Source: Ettlia oleoabundans (lineage: Eukaryota > Chlorophyta > Chlorophyceae > Chlamydomonadales). From it: a stretch of DNA of 64,000 bases. The stretch lies in the NCBI GenBank assembly GCA_019693395.1, contig JAAMXP010001750.1, forward strand, positions 27,629 to 91,628, in the 5' to 3' direction. Made by a program: the position numbers and the translations under genes. Below the pieces are notes generated by a model, which was not told where the DNA came from, did not search any database, and saw nothing but the letters and a program-made list of their open reading frames with translations. This document shows, piece after piece, positions 9,252 to 20,623 of the stretch (its first letter is position 1; each line of letters begins with the position of its first letter).

Positions 9252-12219
9252 ATGTTGCGGATTCAAGCAGCCACGGGTAACTCGCCCGGTCAACAGCATG
9301 ATGTGCCGAGCATCTCAGCACCACCGTCGTATTGGCGGCAGCGATTAGCAGCGCTGGTGCTAGTCCTACTTGCAGCAGCGCTTGTGCCCGTGGTTGAATG
9401 TGCAGGTGAGTGGAGTTTCAGCCAGTATGCACCGGATTCATAAGGGCATTTGCTTGCTGCTGGCGCAAAGCGCTTGGACGCCGCATGCTGTGCTGTCCGC
9501 GCTAGGGACATGCATGTGTGCCGGTGTGCAGCCACATGGTTGTATTATACCTTTCACCACCAGCAACCGCCCACAAAGCTTTGTCATAGGCACCAATGCA
9601 GGCACCACTTACAAGAAGGCCAGTGCCAAAGAGGGTGGAAGCGCAGTGGCCCGCTGTCGCTCAGGCGTCATAGCTTCCATCTATAAGCCTATTTACGGCA
9701 ATCAGGCACGAGGATGCAACTTCACCACGAGCTACAGGTGAGAGGGACAGTAATCCAATGCTCAAACAATAAGAGTAGACTACAGGCACAGGGTGGCAGG
9801 CTGCAAATGTTGTTCAACATTGCCACGCTGCAAATGTGCGAGGACATGTGGGCTGGCCTGGCTGCTTGTGCAACTGCACTTTAGTGAGCATGCGTGAAAA
9901 CACGTTCACCAACATGACCCTGCGAGTGCACCGATGCAGGGTCGTTGCTTTGAAATGCCTGCGGAAATCGCGGTGTTCAGTGCCTGCAATAGACAAAAAG
10001 TTTGGGCACGACCGGTGCAAGAATGCCCCCAAGATCCTCAGCTTTTACTACAGGTGGGCACGACGGCCGCTAGCTTGCCAGGCTCGATTATGCAGCGACG
10101 GGCAAGATTGACGTTCTACAGTGCTGCAGATTGACAGGCTGCCAAGCAGCTATGCATGAAGGAATGAGCCACGTGCCTGCTTGCCTTTCTACATCCCTTT
10201 TCGATGCTCATTGTTCACTGTTCAAAGCTGTTGGCTGCTGCACACCTGTCTGTAGCTGCAAAGCATCTGGTCATGGGCCATTTCCACAGCCTAAGCCCTC
10301 GCCCAGACCACCACCGCGTCCTCGCCCACCTAGGCCTCTTCCCAAACCCAAGCCCAGCCCACCAGCACCACGAAACCGCCCCCCACCTAAGCCGCCAAAA
10401 GCGCCCACATCACCTCCAAGGCCTCCCCGGCCCTTCAGGTGGAAGGAAATGCCAGAAGCGGCAAAGAGCAGGGCTGAACAGCTGCTTTCCATTTTCGAGA
10501 ATGCGTCACTGAAGCCCTCGTATGGCTATGCCGAGAACCTGGGGGATGGACGTGGCATCACCTTTGGCAGGCAAGTCCTGCTGCAAGCCCCCCGAGCTCG
10601 AAGTGATGCAGGCACCCTCATCACACCTCTCTTGCACCTTGCTCCTGTTCTGGCGCTGAATGCCGTGCATGCACTGGGAGGAATAGATCCGCATTTCCAC
10701 AGCCCAGCATCCTGGCATGGAGTTTGCCAGCCAAGACAACAACGAACTGCATCGTAGTAACAGTCATGTTGTCTGTGTGCAGGAGTGGTTTTTGCACAGG
10801 CACAGGCGACGGCCTCCTGGTGGTGCGGCGATATGTAGAGCTCAAGCCTACCGGCAATGTGTTGGCCAAGTACTTGCCCGCCCTGGAACGCATCGATGAA
10901 CAGGGCGGTGGCGATGACGCGACGGGGCTGGAGGGTTTTATACAGGTGGGGGCAAAAGTCTACACTCTTACTTTTGTCTTCATTCTTTGAGGTTGCACTC
11001 TGCCTGGTTATGAGTCTCTCCATTGCACTGTGCTTTCCCTCAAACAGATTGCCACCTGCCTGCGGCAACTGCTACACCCAACACTAGCTGCATGGCAATT
11101 ATTTATAGGATTGCCTGCCTGCCTGAGTTCCAGCGCCTTGCGGGTGCACCCGTGTGGGCTGCACATCTCAGGCGCTGATGCACAGCTGCTGTTCACAACT
11201 TGCAACACTGCTGGGCCTGGCAGGCTGTGGAGGTTTCAGGCGAGGATGAGCTGTTTCAAGAGGCCCAGGACCATTACGCCGACAAACTATACTTCAGCCC
11301 CTCACAGCAGCTGGCCAAGGGCCTGGGCATACGGTGGGCCTGCCAGCAGTGCTTTCTTGCATGCTCATCTGCCCCACCTGCCTGCTCATCCGACTGCCTG
11401 CCTGCTGGCAAACCGCTCTCCAGCCTGTTTTGGAGTGCTGCAACTCATCAGCATGCTCACCAACTTTCCCTGGCAGCCCTGTATAGCTTGTTATCCAGTA
11501 TACACGACTTGTTGCCCTTTTCTGCAGGCTGTCACTGTGCAAGGCGCAACTGTATGACGCCTACATCCAGCACGGCTACTCAGACCCAGGCATGGATGTG
11601 TACAGCATCTCAGGTGTGGCGGCATAACTGCCCTGCAGAGGCGAGGGCCTACACAAATTGTGCAATATGCACAACAGGAATCTAGCACAGCATAGTGCAG
11701 CCAGCACAGCACAACATCGCAGAATGCAGTGTTACACTGCACCCGTTCAGTGACGTAGCTGCCAGCTACTCTCCTATTTCTCAATGCACCTGCTTTTGTC
11801 TCATTGTGCTGCTGCCACCCCGGCAGCTGGTTCTCCCCGTTTGTTGTGGCAGCTCCCATCTGGCCCAGCACCCACATCCTTGCTTCGTTGCTGCAGCCAA
11901 TGGCATGGCGGACTGGGTGACCAAGCGGCTCGGCGGCAGCCCCCTGCAGGGCGTGGAGGAGAAGCAGTGGCTGCAGACCTTCCTGGAGCGGCGCCGCTGG
12001 GTGCTGCTCAATACTGACAGCAGCTGGGCGGCCAGCGTGGCGCGGGTGGACATGTATACCTGGATCATGCAGCTCAATGGCTGGCTGCTGGGTAAGCCCA
12101 TGCAGCTGACTTGGGACCGCTGCACGCCCGACAGCAGCCGAGGACCCTGTAAGCCTCAGCCACTTCGCAGCCAGTACAGCATTGGCGGCGTCATCTACGG
12201 CGACTTTTTAGTGGAGTAG
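9252..12219 (+). CDS. Secreted SUEL lectin - GH46 chitosanase fusion
   Basis: Exons join(9252..9405, 9506..9737, 9889..10053, 10256..10570, 10783..10945, 11224..11333, 11528..11613, 11897..12219) give exactly 516 codons (515 aa). Residues 1-50 hold a hydrophobic signal or anchor segment (LAALVLVLLAAALVPVV). Residues about 100-185 form a SUEL/rhamnose-binding-lectin domain: C102 with GVI and YG, C145, C152, C158, FGHDRC, and KILSFYYSC at the end. Residues 192-243 are a Pro-rich linker of PKP/PRP/PPR units. Residues about 250-515 match GH46 chitosanases: E265 in FENAS and D281 in GDGRG align with the catalytic Glu22/Asp40 of the Streptomyces N174 enzyme, followed by GFCTGTGD and LAKYLPAL. It should be exported and cut glucosamine polymer while holding sugar through the lectin. 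Intron 4 needs a GC donor (GCAAGT at 10571). The second exon start (9506) is the least certain. Confidence 0.88.
10571..10576 (+). other. GC 5' splice site (GCAAGT) in the chitosanase gene
   Basis: Only cutting before GCAAGT keeps phase 2 across to the next exon at 10783 and reconstitutes ITFGR-SGFCTGTGD, a conserved GH46 stretch. The nearby GT (10575) would shift the frame. Confidence 0.75.
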
Positions 12220-12846
12220 CGCCTCGATCCTGCACAACATCTTTCGTGCAAGTGGTTTTGAAGTTTAATCACAGTCCGTTCATGTGCTGTGTCCATGCAT
12301 GGCCTGCTGCGTTGCGTGCAAGGGCAGCGTTGCTTTGCGATTATCCTATGTAGTGCTCATCCACTGCCTCTACCTGTCGATTTCTGATTCGTCCCCATCC
12401 CAAGTTTTCATGCTTGTCCACCACCAACTGGTTGCTTCATGGTTCAACCTTGCTAACTTGCAACAGGTGCCGCAGTTAAATCAAACTACACTGCAATATG
12501 CATGCTCATAAACACGGACGGAAAATTTCCAAGAGTATTTTATTGTTGCGTGTTCAGCAAAGTTTTGGAGTACAGGCTTGGCAATCCCTGCGCCGGCGCC
12601 AAAGCACTAGCGCCTGCGCTTATGTCGCGCAGAGAATCCAGGGACCCCCTTACTCTTCTGTTTCTCCCGCCTGCGTGATTACTAAGGCTGAAAGAGCGTC
12701 CCGCACGCGTAGGAATCCAAGTTGGTGCCCGTGTCTTTCTATGGCCGCCACTTGCTCGTGGGGGTTCCGGTTCAAAGTACCTTCTTATACAAATTAACGT
12801 GTTGCAACTGTAGCTAGTGACAGCGTCGTTCGTTTCAGCAGCACAA
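12220..12846. other. Intergenic between two + strand genes
   Basis: It holds the 3' UTR of the chitosanase gene and the promoter of the next gene. No coding signal or recognised RNA was seen. Confidence 0.5.
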
Positions 12847-14458
12847 ATGCCCAAACGAAAGGCAGAGGCGGCCGCCGGCAAGCAGGAACAGGGAAGCGAG
12901 GGGCCCAGCACCAGCGGATGGGAGCCCAGCAAAGTGGTTTACCTGGGGTGCGCATGTTGCCGCAAACCATGCATGCTGAGGGGTGCCCGCTTCTGCAAAT
13001 GCTCACCTCTCCCTGGTCCCGCCGGCTCGCAGGCACGTACCGCACGGCTTTTACGAGAAACAGCTAAAAGGTGCAGCGCCAGCCAGAGACGCCCTGCCGC
13101 TGATTGGCTGTCGCTGCCGCTGCCACGGCCTCCGCGTGGCTGTTGCCTGCCTTGCTTCAACGTGCTTGTGAATGCCAGCACCCGTTTTATGCTGCTCATT
13201 GGTTGTTGGCATGCCTTTTCTACATGAAGGAGGTGTTTGTTGCACGACCCTTGCTGGAGCCAGCACTCGTCTCCCTCCCTACGTCCCTGACCGGTCATGA
13301 TGTCTTCTCTGCTCCTTTCCTTCATCTCCGTGTCTCCCGCAGAGTACTTCTCGCAGTTTGGCCGCGTGACCAAGGTGCGGCTCTCGCGCAGCAAGAAGAG
13401 CGGCAAGAGCAAGCACTATGCGTTTCTGGAGTTTGGGTCGGCTGAGGTGGCGCGCATTGCGGCTGAGGCCATGGATGGCTACATGCTCTTCACACAGAAA
13501 CTCGTCTCCCGGGTGCTAAACAAGGAGGAGGTGCACGAGGACCTGTTCAAGGGAGCCAACCGTGTGTTCAAAAAGGTGGGTGCAGACGGGCGGGTGACAA
13601 AGCTGCACACGGGGTGAGTGGTGTTGCTATCCACGGAGTAAGGGAGGCTGGGCGGGTGGGTTGCATGGACGGACGGGCGGGTGAGAGGCCAAACGCTACA
13701 GCAGGTTGAATTGTGAGCCTGGTTGGCCGCTGTACATATAAGTAGGTCCTGAACCAATGTTGCAACTCACTGTCTATTACAGTGCGCCGGTGGGCTGTGC
13801 GTCAGCCAGAGCCACCCAGCCAGCCTGCTTGCCTGCCATGGAACAGCAGGTGGTGGCGAGGAATGAGCTGGCTGTGCCAGCTTGGCACCATGGTGGGACA
13901 CTCTTGCTGGGGGGCAGCACTCTTATTGCAACGCCAGCATGCCCCGCTTGCAGGTGCCCTGGGCAAAGATAGAGCGTGAGCGGCAGAACCGCGCCCTCAC
14001 GGCCGCAGAGGCGGAGAAGCGTGCGCGGCAGGCGGTGGAGCGCGACCAGCGGCGGCAGCAGCGTATAGCAAAGGTGCGAACAAGGAGTTGTAAGGCGGGG
14101 GAACGGGTGCTGTTGTTGCTGCCTGGCAGCGGCTGCGCCAACAGGTACCGCCGTCTGGTGGGCGACCAGCTCACAGCCTGAGCGGCGTCTCCTGCCTTCT
14201 TGCATGCCCAAGCTGCTGCCGCATGCACCACTCGCTGCCAAGTGCCTGCAGTTCGGTCCACCGCTGCTGGCAACCCGCTCAAATGTTGCTTCCTGACGGC
14301 TGCCATCGTGTGGCCTTCTGCAGCAGTTGTATCCAACTTGCCGCCACTCTTTGCCTGCCACCCCCACCCCACCCCTGCAGGCTGGTATAGAGTACGAGTA
14401 TGAAGGGCTGGCGGCTGTGGTGCCGAAGAAGGCGAAAAAGACGAAATTTGAGGACTGA
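12847..14458 (+). CDS. NIFK/Nop15-type nucleolar RRM protein
   Basis: Exons join(12847..12947, 13033..13070, 13343..13575, 13954..14073, 14381..14458) give 190 codons (189 aa). After a short Lys/Ala-rich start (MPKRKAEAAAGK), one RRM spans about residues 30-110: the RNP2-like strand VVYLGHVPHGFYEKQL, then YFSQFGRVTKVRLSRSKKSG, and an RNP1-like HYAFLEF. The LKEYFSQFG helix and the LVSRVL segment are typical of MKI67-FHA-interacting nucleolar phosphoprotein (NIFK) and yeast Nop15, which act in 60S pre-rRNA processing. A basic coiled segment (RERQNRALTAAEAEKRARQA) and a Lys-rich tail (PKKAKKTKFED) follow, as in that family. The ATG fits the conserved length. TGTAA at 14777-14781 may be its poly(A) signal. 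Family assignment is firm and nucleolar function is inferred from homologues. Confidence 0.88.
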
Positions 14459-15940
14459 CAGATTTGATCAGGGAGAGGATTGGGCAGTCAGCTTGTGACT
14501 GACAGCTGCCGACATCATATGATGGTGGTGGCTGCCCGCAGCTGTGTTTGCTGACCACTTGTGGCACTAAAACTGAGCGCCCACCGCTGGAATTGGAATG
14601 GTCCAGCCCAACAAACAGGCAGGACAAGCCGGAGATGTGCAGCCGAGGGTTACTGAAGGAGAAGGGCATGAGGGCTGTACTGCTGGCGCTTCACGTATGT
14701 ACTGCTATAAGCCTTGGTTACTCACGCAGCCTGCCTGCCCATTCTCAGTCCACTGCTGCACTGACTCCACGCATATTGTAAGACTGTGGATGCTGAGCAC
14801 ATAGGCACCTACCCTAAAGGCTGCGAGGACATGGTATCGTGGCTCGCCCAAGCTGGCTTGGCAGCACTGCCTGGTTGTGTGCTTGCGGCAACACTGTCTA
14901 CCTGCCAGGCAATGCCTGCACAAAAGCATCCCTGCCTCTTTGCCAAAGTAGCACTCCCTTGGGAGCCAAAAAACCAGCGCTGCTCGCCTGCATGCGGTCA
15001 GGCTTTTGGTTACACTGATACTGTTTGATTACGATACCATACTGTGCACACATGGCCCTGAAATTTGGGCAAGGATAGGAGCTTTAGTGTTGCGATACTG
15101 TTCTTTGCTGTGTTTCTGTGTAGGGGACGGGATAGGCATGCATAAGGTTGTGGGAAAGCCACTCAGCACGATAGGCAAAGGGCCTTTGGCAATAGCCAAG
15201 GCAAGCGTGTATGGGGCGAGCAGCATTCACTGGGACGAAAGGGGGGGGAGAGAGAAGCGGTGGCTTGGAGAAGGAGAATAGGTGGAGGGATGGGATGCAG
15301 TAGGTTAGGGTGGGGTGGAGAGGAGCATGGTGCAGGGGTTAGGGTTGCCTGGGTGGCATCACTCTGCACCAGGCCCCGAAGCAAAATGTGGGTGTGTGCA
15401 TGACCGCGCGCGTGCGTTATGAGCAAGGCCAGGGGTAACAAGGGAGAAAGCGGCCCACGGGGCGCAGAGCAGGTCAAGAGTCACCTGTTCCATAGAACCT
15501 GCGCACGGAAGGTGGGGGTGAGGGTGGGGATGGCAGGGTCCGCACGCTGCGCAAAGCAGGCAGGGAGTTGCAATGCTTTGTGCTGCGCAAAAGGGTTGGC
15601 GGCGGCAATAGCAGCCCAGGCCGAGCCCCGAGGGTGGGGGGCGAGAGTGATAAGGGGCCAAGCGAGCCCTAGCGGGGGTCGATGAACAAAAAGAGGGAGG
15701 GGGGGCACACGCGCGACATGAGCACAGAAAGAGGAGAAGAACAGGAGGAGGAGTTGATACTCATTCCATAAAAGGGGCTGACGCTAAAAGGCGGCGGGAC
15801 AAGGCTAGGGTCGGCTGGGGTCGCACCAGGGGTGGGACAGCGGCAGCGGGCGGCTGCGGACCTAGTGGGTGGACCATCCCGCCCTGCCGCCATAAAATCT
15901 GTGGCCAGTGCGACATGAAATGGGTGGGAAAAGGGGGGAG

Positions 15941-15962
15941 GTGTGTGTGTGTGTGTGTGTGT
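15941..15962. repeat. (GT)n microsatellite
   Basis: Eleven uninterrupted GT units follow a purine-rich G run. Confidence 0.95.
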
Positions 15963-16262
15963 GGCGCGCGCACTGCACGGCGCGGTAGCCTGTCGAGGCA
16001 CCTTGAAAAGCAGAGCAGCAACGCACAAATGAAATTGTGGCGCCAGCGCTAGCAGGAGCGGCAAGCCACAATGAAGGGTTCAATAAAGCGCGGTGATGAA
16101 TACCGGGGACAGAAGCTTGGTTGGGCTCTGGGGTGCAGAAGAGAGAGAGAAAAGGGGTGAAGAGGGAGGTTCCGTTCTGGTGTGTGAGAGTAGGGACCGG
16201 AAAGCAAGTTGGGCCTGCAATACCCAGTGGGCTCCTACGGACGGCCGTGGGAGCTGGCGAGC

Positions 16263-16288
16263 GGGGGGGGGGGGGGGGGGGNNNNNNN
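16263..16288. other. Poly-G run ending in a 7-base assembly gap
   Basis: A homopolymer of G is followed directly by seven N (16282-16288). The gap is most likely a sequencing failure at the homopolymer, and the true length is unknown. Confidence 0.9.
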
Positions 16289-16665
16289 AGAAAAGGAAGT
16301 GCGGGTCGTGTTTGGAAAAGAGCGGAGTAACCCAAACAAAAAGGGATAAGGTGCCAAAAGAGGGGAAGACGGTCGTGGGGCCATGACGCTGGGCGCAACA
16401 GGGTACACAGTGCAGCCACATGTTGGTTGCAGGCGTGCTCATGTGTTGGACAAGTGCTGGGGTGGCCTGTGGCAGCGGCAGCGCCGCGCTGCGCAGGCAG
16501 CGTTTGCCCTCTCGTAAATTAGTGTCTCTCGGGGTGGGATGAACTGTGAAAAGAAGGGAAACTCTGGTGAAGTTGGTGTGTGCTGGGGGAGGCGGGCGGC
16601 GCTGAGAATGAAAGCTTGCCCGACTGAAAGCTAGCCAAGCCAGCTCAGCCCCAGAGTACCGGCCC

Positions 16666-18825
16666 TCAGTGGCACACAGCCCGCTTGCGCTTGCTGGTGC
16701 TGTCCTGGCGCATCAGGCCCGCAGCGCTGGGATGCGGGGGCGCCTGCAGTGCGAGGACGGGGGCGCAGCAGGCGGCCGGCATGTAGGTTGCAGAGGACAC
16801 GACTGACACTGTGCAGCGCAACAGCAAAGTCACAACATTCACACGCTGATTGAACCCTGATCCACACCAAACCATCTGAAGCAGCAGCGCCAGTCAGCCT
16901 GTTGCCAGGAGGCAAGCCAAGTGCAAGCCAGCCCAGCAAGGCAAGCAATCAGCGGTCCAGCCAGCGTCAAGCTGCATGCTGAGCTCACCACAGCGTCGTT
17001 GCCGCTGGCCACGCTGTCGGGCGAGTCTGGGGTGTCAATGGCGGCAAAGTCCATGATGGGAGACAGCAGGGGCAGCATGGCGTCAGCACTTTCAGAGCAT
17101 GGCGTGGCAGAGGCCCTGCGGGGAGAGGAATGCAGGAAAGTGGTGAGCAGAGCGGAATGAGAGGCAAAGGAGGCGTGAAATCCGCCCCAGCTGCATGTGA
17201 TTTAGGACTGGAGGGCTGCAGCCAACATGTCCAACAACGTAGCAGCAAAGCAGAACACCACATGAGCACAGCCGAAGCATTTAGCAAAACCACATGAGCC
17301 CAGCACAGAGCATGAGCGGGTGCAGCTTGGCACACGGCGTTCTGCCATGCCATGCCAGGCGCCCGTACTGTGCCTGTGCGTGAGTGTGCTGCTGCTCACA
17401 TGCGCCCCGAGGCCAGCAGCTCGAGGTTGATGGACTCAGCCGCCTTCTCATAGTCCATGCTCAACAGCAGGCCACGTCCGCTGGGCGAGTTGGCGGCGCC
17501 GCTCGTGGGGCAGCTCTTAGCGCGCTTCAGGCCCGTGCCCGCCTCTGCGGCTGCGAGCAGCACCTCAGACTGGTCAGTGGCGGCGCCGCTGCCACCGCAT
17601 GCCTGGCTGGCGGTGTCGGAGTCGTCGCTGGAATCCAGGGAGGCCATGCCCAGCAGATGGAGCTCAAGGGGGTCCAGGCTGGAACCGCCCGTGTGCCTGC
17701 AGGCGCGCAAAGCCGGGCCACTTACAGGGAAGCAAACATGGAACAGGTAAGGCACAACGCACGGGAGACTCCTACTAGCGCACACATGATGACAGGCAAG
17801 ATTGTACTGGCGACGCGCTGCACCGCAACATCAGGCAAAGCAGGAGAACGCGTGCATGCATGCACACGACACAACAAGCCCTCCACTTGCGGCGTGGGTC
17901 GTCCCCACCCGCTCACCACCTGCCCATTGTACCCACCCACCTCATCTCGCCAAACAGCATGGCAATGTCGTCCTCCTCCTGGCTACCGGCCTCCACCTCG
18001 CCTTGCTCAGCAGTGGCACTGCTCTTCTCGCTGGAGAGGGCAGCGGCGCCCTTGCCGCTGCCGCCACTAAGGCAGGGCACGCTGCCGCTCTCGTCCTCGT
18101 CCTCGCCCAGCAGAATGCGCAGGCAGTCGTCGTCCAGGTCAAGCGCCAGCTGGTTGTTGAACAGGTCGTCCACGCTGGCGGCCAAGTGAGGTGCCTTGAT
18201 GGAGCCTGCAGCCGATGCGCCTGCAATGCGGGGGGGACAGGGGCGGGCGGCAGGTACTACGCTGTCAGCAGAGCCGGCTGGCCGAGGGGTAACGCCCCGC
18301 GGCAATGGGAATCCAAACGACGATGAGGGAGGGGCATGCAGAGGGCGGCATGGCGAAAGGTAGTAGACGCGACGCTGAGCGGGGTGAGTGCACAGGGGCG
18401 CCCCTGAGGGATGCAGCAGCGAGAAACCCTAGGCCCGCGGCACGTCCGGGGCAAGCTTGCACCGCCGGTAAACCTCGATAGACCGATATGGATGTGAACG
18501 AGGGTCAGGCCGTGCACACAGCGCCTCGGGAGACCTCCAGACTCCTGCCCACGGCATGATGGGACCAGCTGCCATGCTCACCTTGAAGCCCTTCCGCCAC
18601 TCCAAACACGGCCGCCGTGACCGCTGCTGCTGCGGTCTGGGCTGCAGCTGGCGCAGGGACTCCCACCTGCTGCTTCAGAAGCCGCTGCAGCTGCTGCGGG
18701 GTTGGTTGCCCATAAACGTAGTCTGCTGGCGACAGGGATGCCTGCAGCTCTGCCTGCGACGTCTGCAAGCCCAGCCTTGCCCCAAGCCCGCAGGTCTTGC
18801 AAGCCTTCACCACAACCGAAGCCAT
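16666..18825 (-). CDS. Unidentified acidic protein
   Basis: Minus-strand exons 18582-18825, 17941-18220, 17400-17696, 16989-17115 and a last exon ending at 16666 join in phase. The last exon starts at 16743 (341 aa in total) or, less likely, at 16875 (385 aa). The N-terminus MASVVVKACKTCGLGARLGL has a CxxC pair. It is followed by a Gln/Ala helix (PTPQQLQRLLKQQVG) and an acidic segment with VDDLFNNQLALDLDDDCLRILLG. Further short acidic-hydrophobic patches follow (DIAMLFGEM, LELHLLGMASLDSSDDSD, IMDFAAIDTPDSPDS). The tail is basic (TSKRKRAVCH). Acidic patches with bulky hydrophobics resemble transactivation domains, and the terminal KRKR could be a nuclear signal, so a transcriptional regulator is a reasonable guess. 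No DNA-binding domain was recognised. Confidence 0.65.
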
Positions 18826-20623
18826 GCTGCTCGGCAGGCCTCCAAGTACCCGGCTCCGTGGTGAGCAATGTTCAAGGCTAGCAAGCACGGGAAGACGGGC
18901 AGCGGCGAACTGGAGGGGGCGATGCCACGGCTCGCCTACAACGTGTGAAGCAACGCAGAGAGATTTTTGTGGGCTAGGGGATGGAGAGGAGAGGAGGGAA
19001 GGGGCGTAGGCCGCTCCAGAGAGCCCCAATGTACGTGTTTCTTCCCACACGGCCGCCCTTTTGCGGAACGCTTTTCATGGTGCAGATCGCATAAAATGTA
19101 TTTAGCCGATCATCGGCAACATTAAAAGGTAGGAGTAAATGAACGCTGTTGGCTGGCCATGCACTGTTGGTGCTGGGAGCCCCCGAACAAATATCAAAGG
19201 CACTGGCCGCCACCGTTCCCCGCCCGTGCTTAGCCAGCACCCATCTCCCCATCACCTGCCAACGCCCTCTGGAAGGCTTAGAGGTAAGTACACTGCCTTG
19301 GCATGGTATAAAGAAGAAAGCTGCCAAAAGGCTGGGCAGGGGCGTGCGTCTTGCCTGCCACATGCCACGAGGGACGCTGCCACGTCCCTCCCCGTTGAAC
19401 TGCATGGATTTACTTTAAAGGAACTTAGCAGACATGTTCAGGGATGGCTTACATGGACGTATTGAAACACGTGGGATGCAATGCATGAGATGGAATGGCG
19501 TAAACGGCTAGACGTGAAACCAGGAAGGGGAGCACGCAATGAGTACTGGTTACATCGCTGGGCGGTCGGCGGCAGCAACGCACGCAGGCACACAACCAAG
19601 AAGGCACACAAAGGAGGGACAGACACAGTTGGGAGGTAAAAAGAAAGTGGACCGCGAGGGATGGCAAATTGGCAAAGAAGTAACGGGCAACCAAAATGAA
19701 GGGAGACGTGCAAAGGGGACTTCAGGCAGGGAAGAAAGGAATGGCGCTCCAGCATGCAGGCAAGGCGGGGCGCCGTATTGAGAAGAGTACAGCGGCAGGA
19801 CGACGCAGGTGGTCGGTGGCTGGGCCGCGCTGCCACCCTACTGGCCAGTCCTGCCGCAGTAGAACTGGGCATTAGCTCACGCACTCAATCATGTGAAAAG
19901 AGGATGGTAGCTGCGCCACCAGCAGCCACGCCACGGCACGCATTGCCGGGGCGAGGCAGGTGCCTCGGCTGATGCGGCGCTGGCGTGTGCTGCCACACAG
20001 CGACAGACAGGTGTGGAGGGCAGTGCTTGACCGTAAGGGGCATGGGAGAAGTGCCTGGGGTCTGAGCGGCACAGCACAGGGGTGAAGCCTGGAAAGAGGC
20101 GACAGGGAAGGAGAGCAGCAGCAAGAGAGCGGCAAGGGGCCGCCAGCGGGCGTCCTCACCAGCGACCCGAGTGTGGAGGGAGTTCAACTTTACCCTCCGC
20201 CCCACTAAACTGGGGGAGGGTGTGCCGGCCGAGAGCTAAGAAGCGCAGCTGTGCCCAACGTTGTAGCTGCGACCATGCAATCGCAGCCACCGGCTGGGCA
20301 GCAGCAGCAATCCTGACGAGGAGGGCTGCCAGAGGCAAAGGGAGGGGTTGGGAATGAGCGTATGCAGAGGGGGATGGTAGGAAGGAGGATAAGGAGAGGA
20401 GACATGCGTTATATCTGTTTGAATGTGCGGGAAGCTGCAAATGGGAGGCTAGAAGGAGACTTCCTGAAGTGGGCAGGGTTCCGCAAGCCGAGCAGGGCCT
20501 GGCTTGCCCTGCTAGTTTGAGGATACTGCCGATCCCTAGAACGGAGATGGGGCCAACGCGCGCTTTACTGCAAGGCAGCAGGACAGGAAGCAAGGGTGGG
20601 GATCTTTCAGAGGATGCAGAACT
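18826..20623. other. Intergenic, 1.8 kb
   Basis: This is upstream of the acidic-protein gene and downstream of the U2AF-like gene. I looked here for a third RRM/UHM exon of the latter and saw none. No RNA gene or mobile element was recognised. Confidence 0.5.

Larger units (their letters stand above)
14459..16665. other. 2.2 kb gene-poor convergent region
   Basis: It lies between the 3' ends of two convergent genes. It contains a TGTAA (14777-14781), a GT dinucleotide repeat, a poly-G run that ends in undetermined bases, and purine-rich sequence. Open frames here are short, low in complexity and show no family. It is probably UTR and spacer. Confidence 0.5.

Noticed and set aside
15862..16442. 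Open frames of 120-185 codons crossing the poly-G gap
   Set aside because: They are low in complexity, span undetermined bases, have His-Thr repeats from the GT tract, and match no family.
18826..20623. Search for a UHM (third RRM) exon of the U2AF-like gene
   Set aside because: No RRM-like strand pattern was seen on the minus strand. The chain closes with a stop at 20624 instead.
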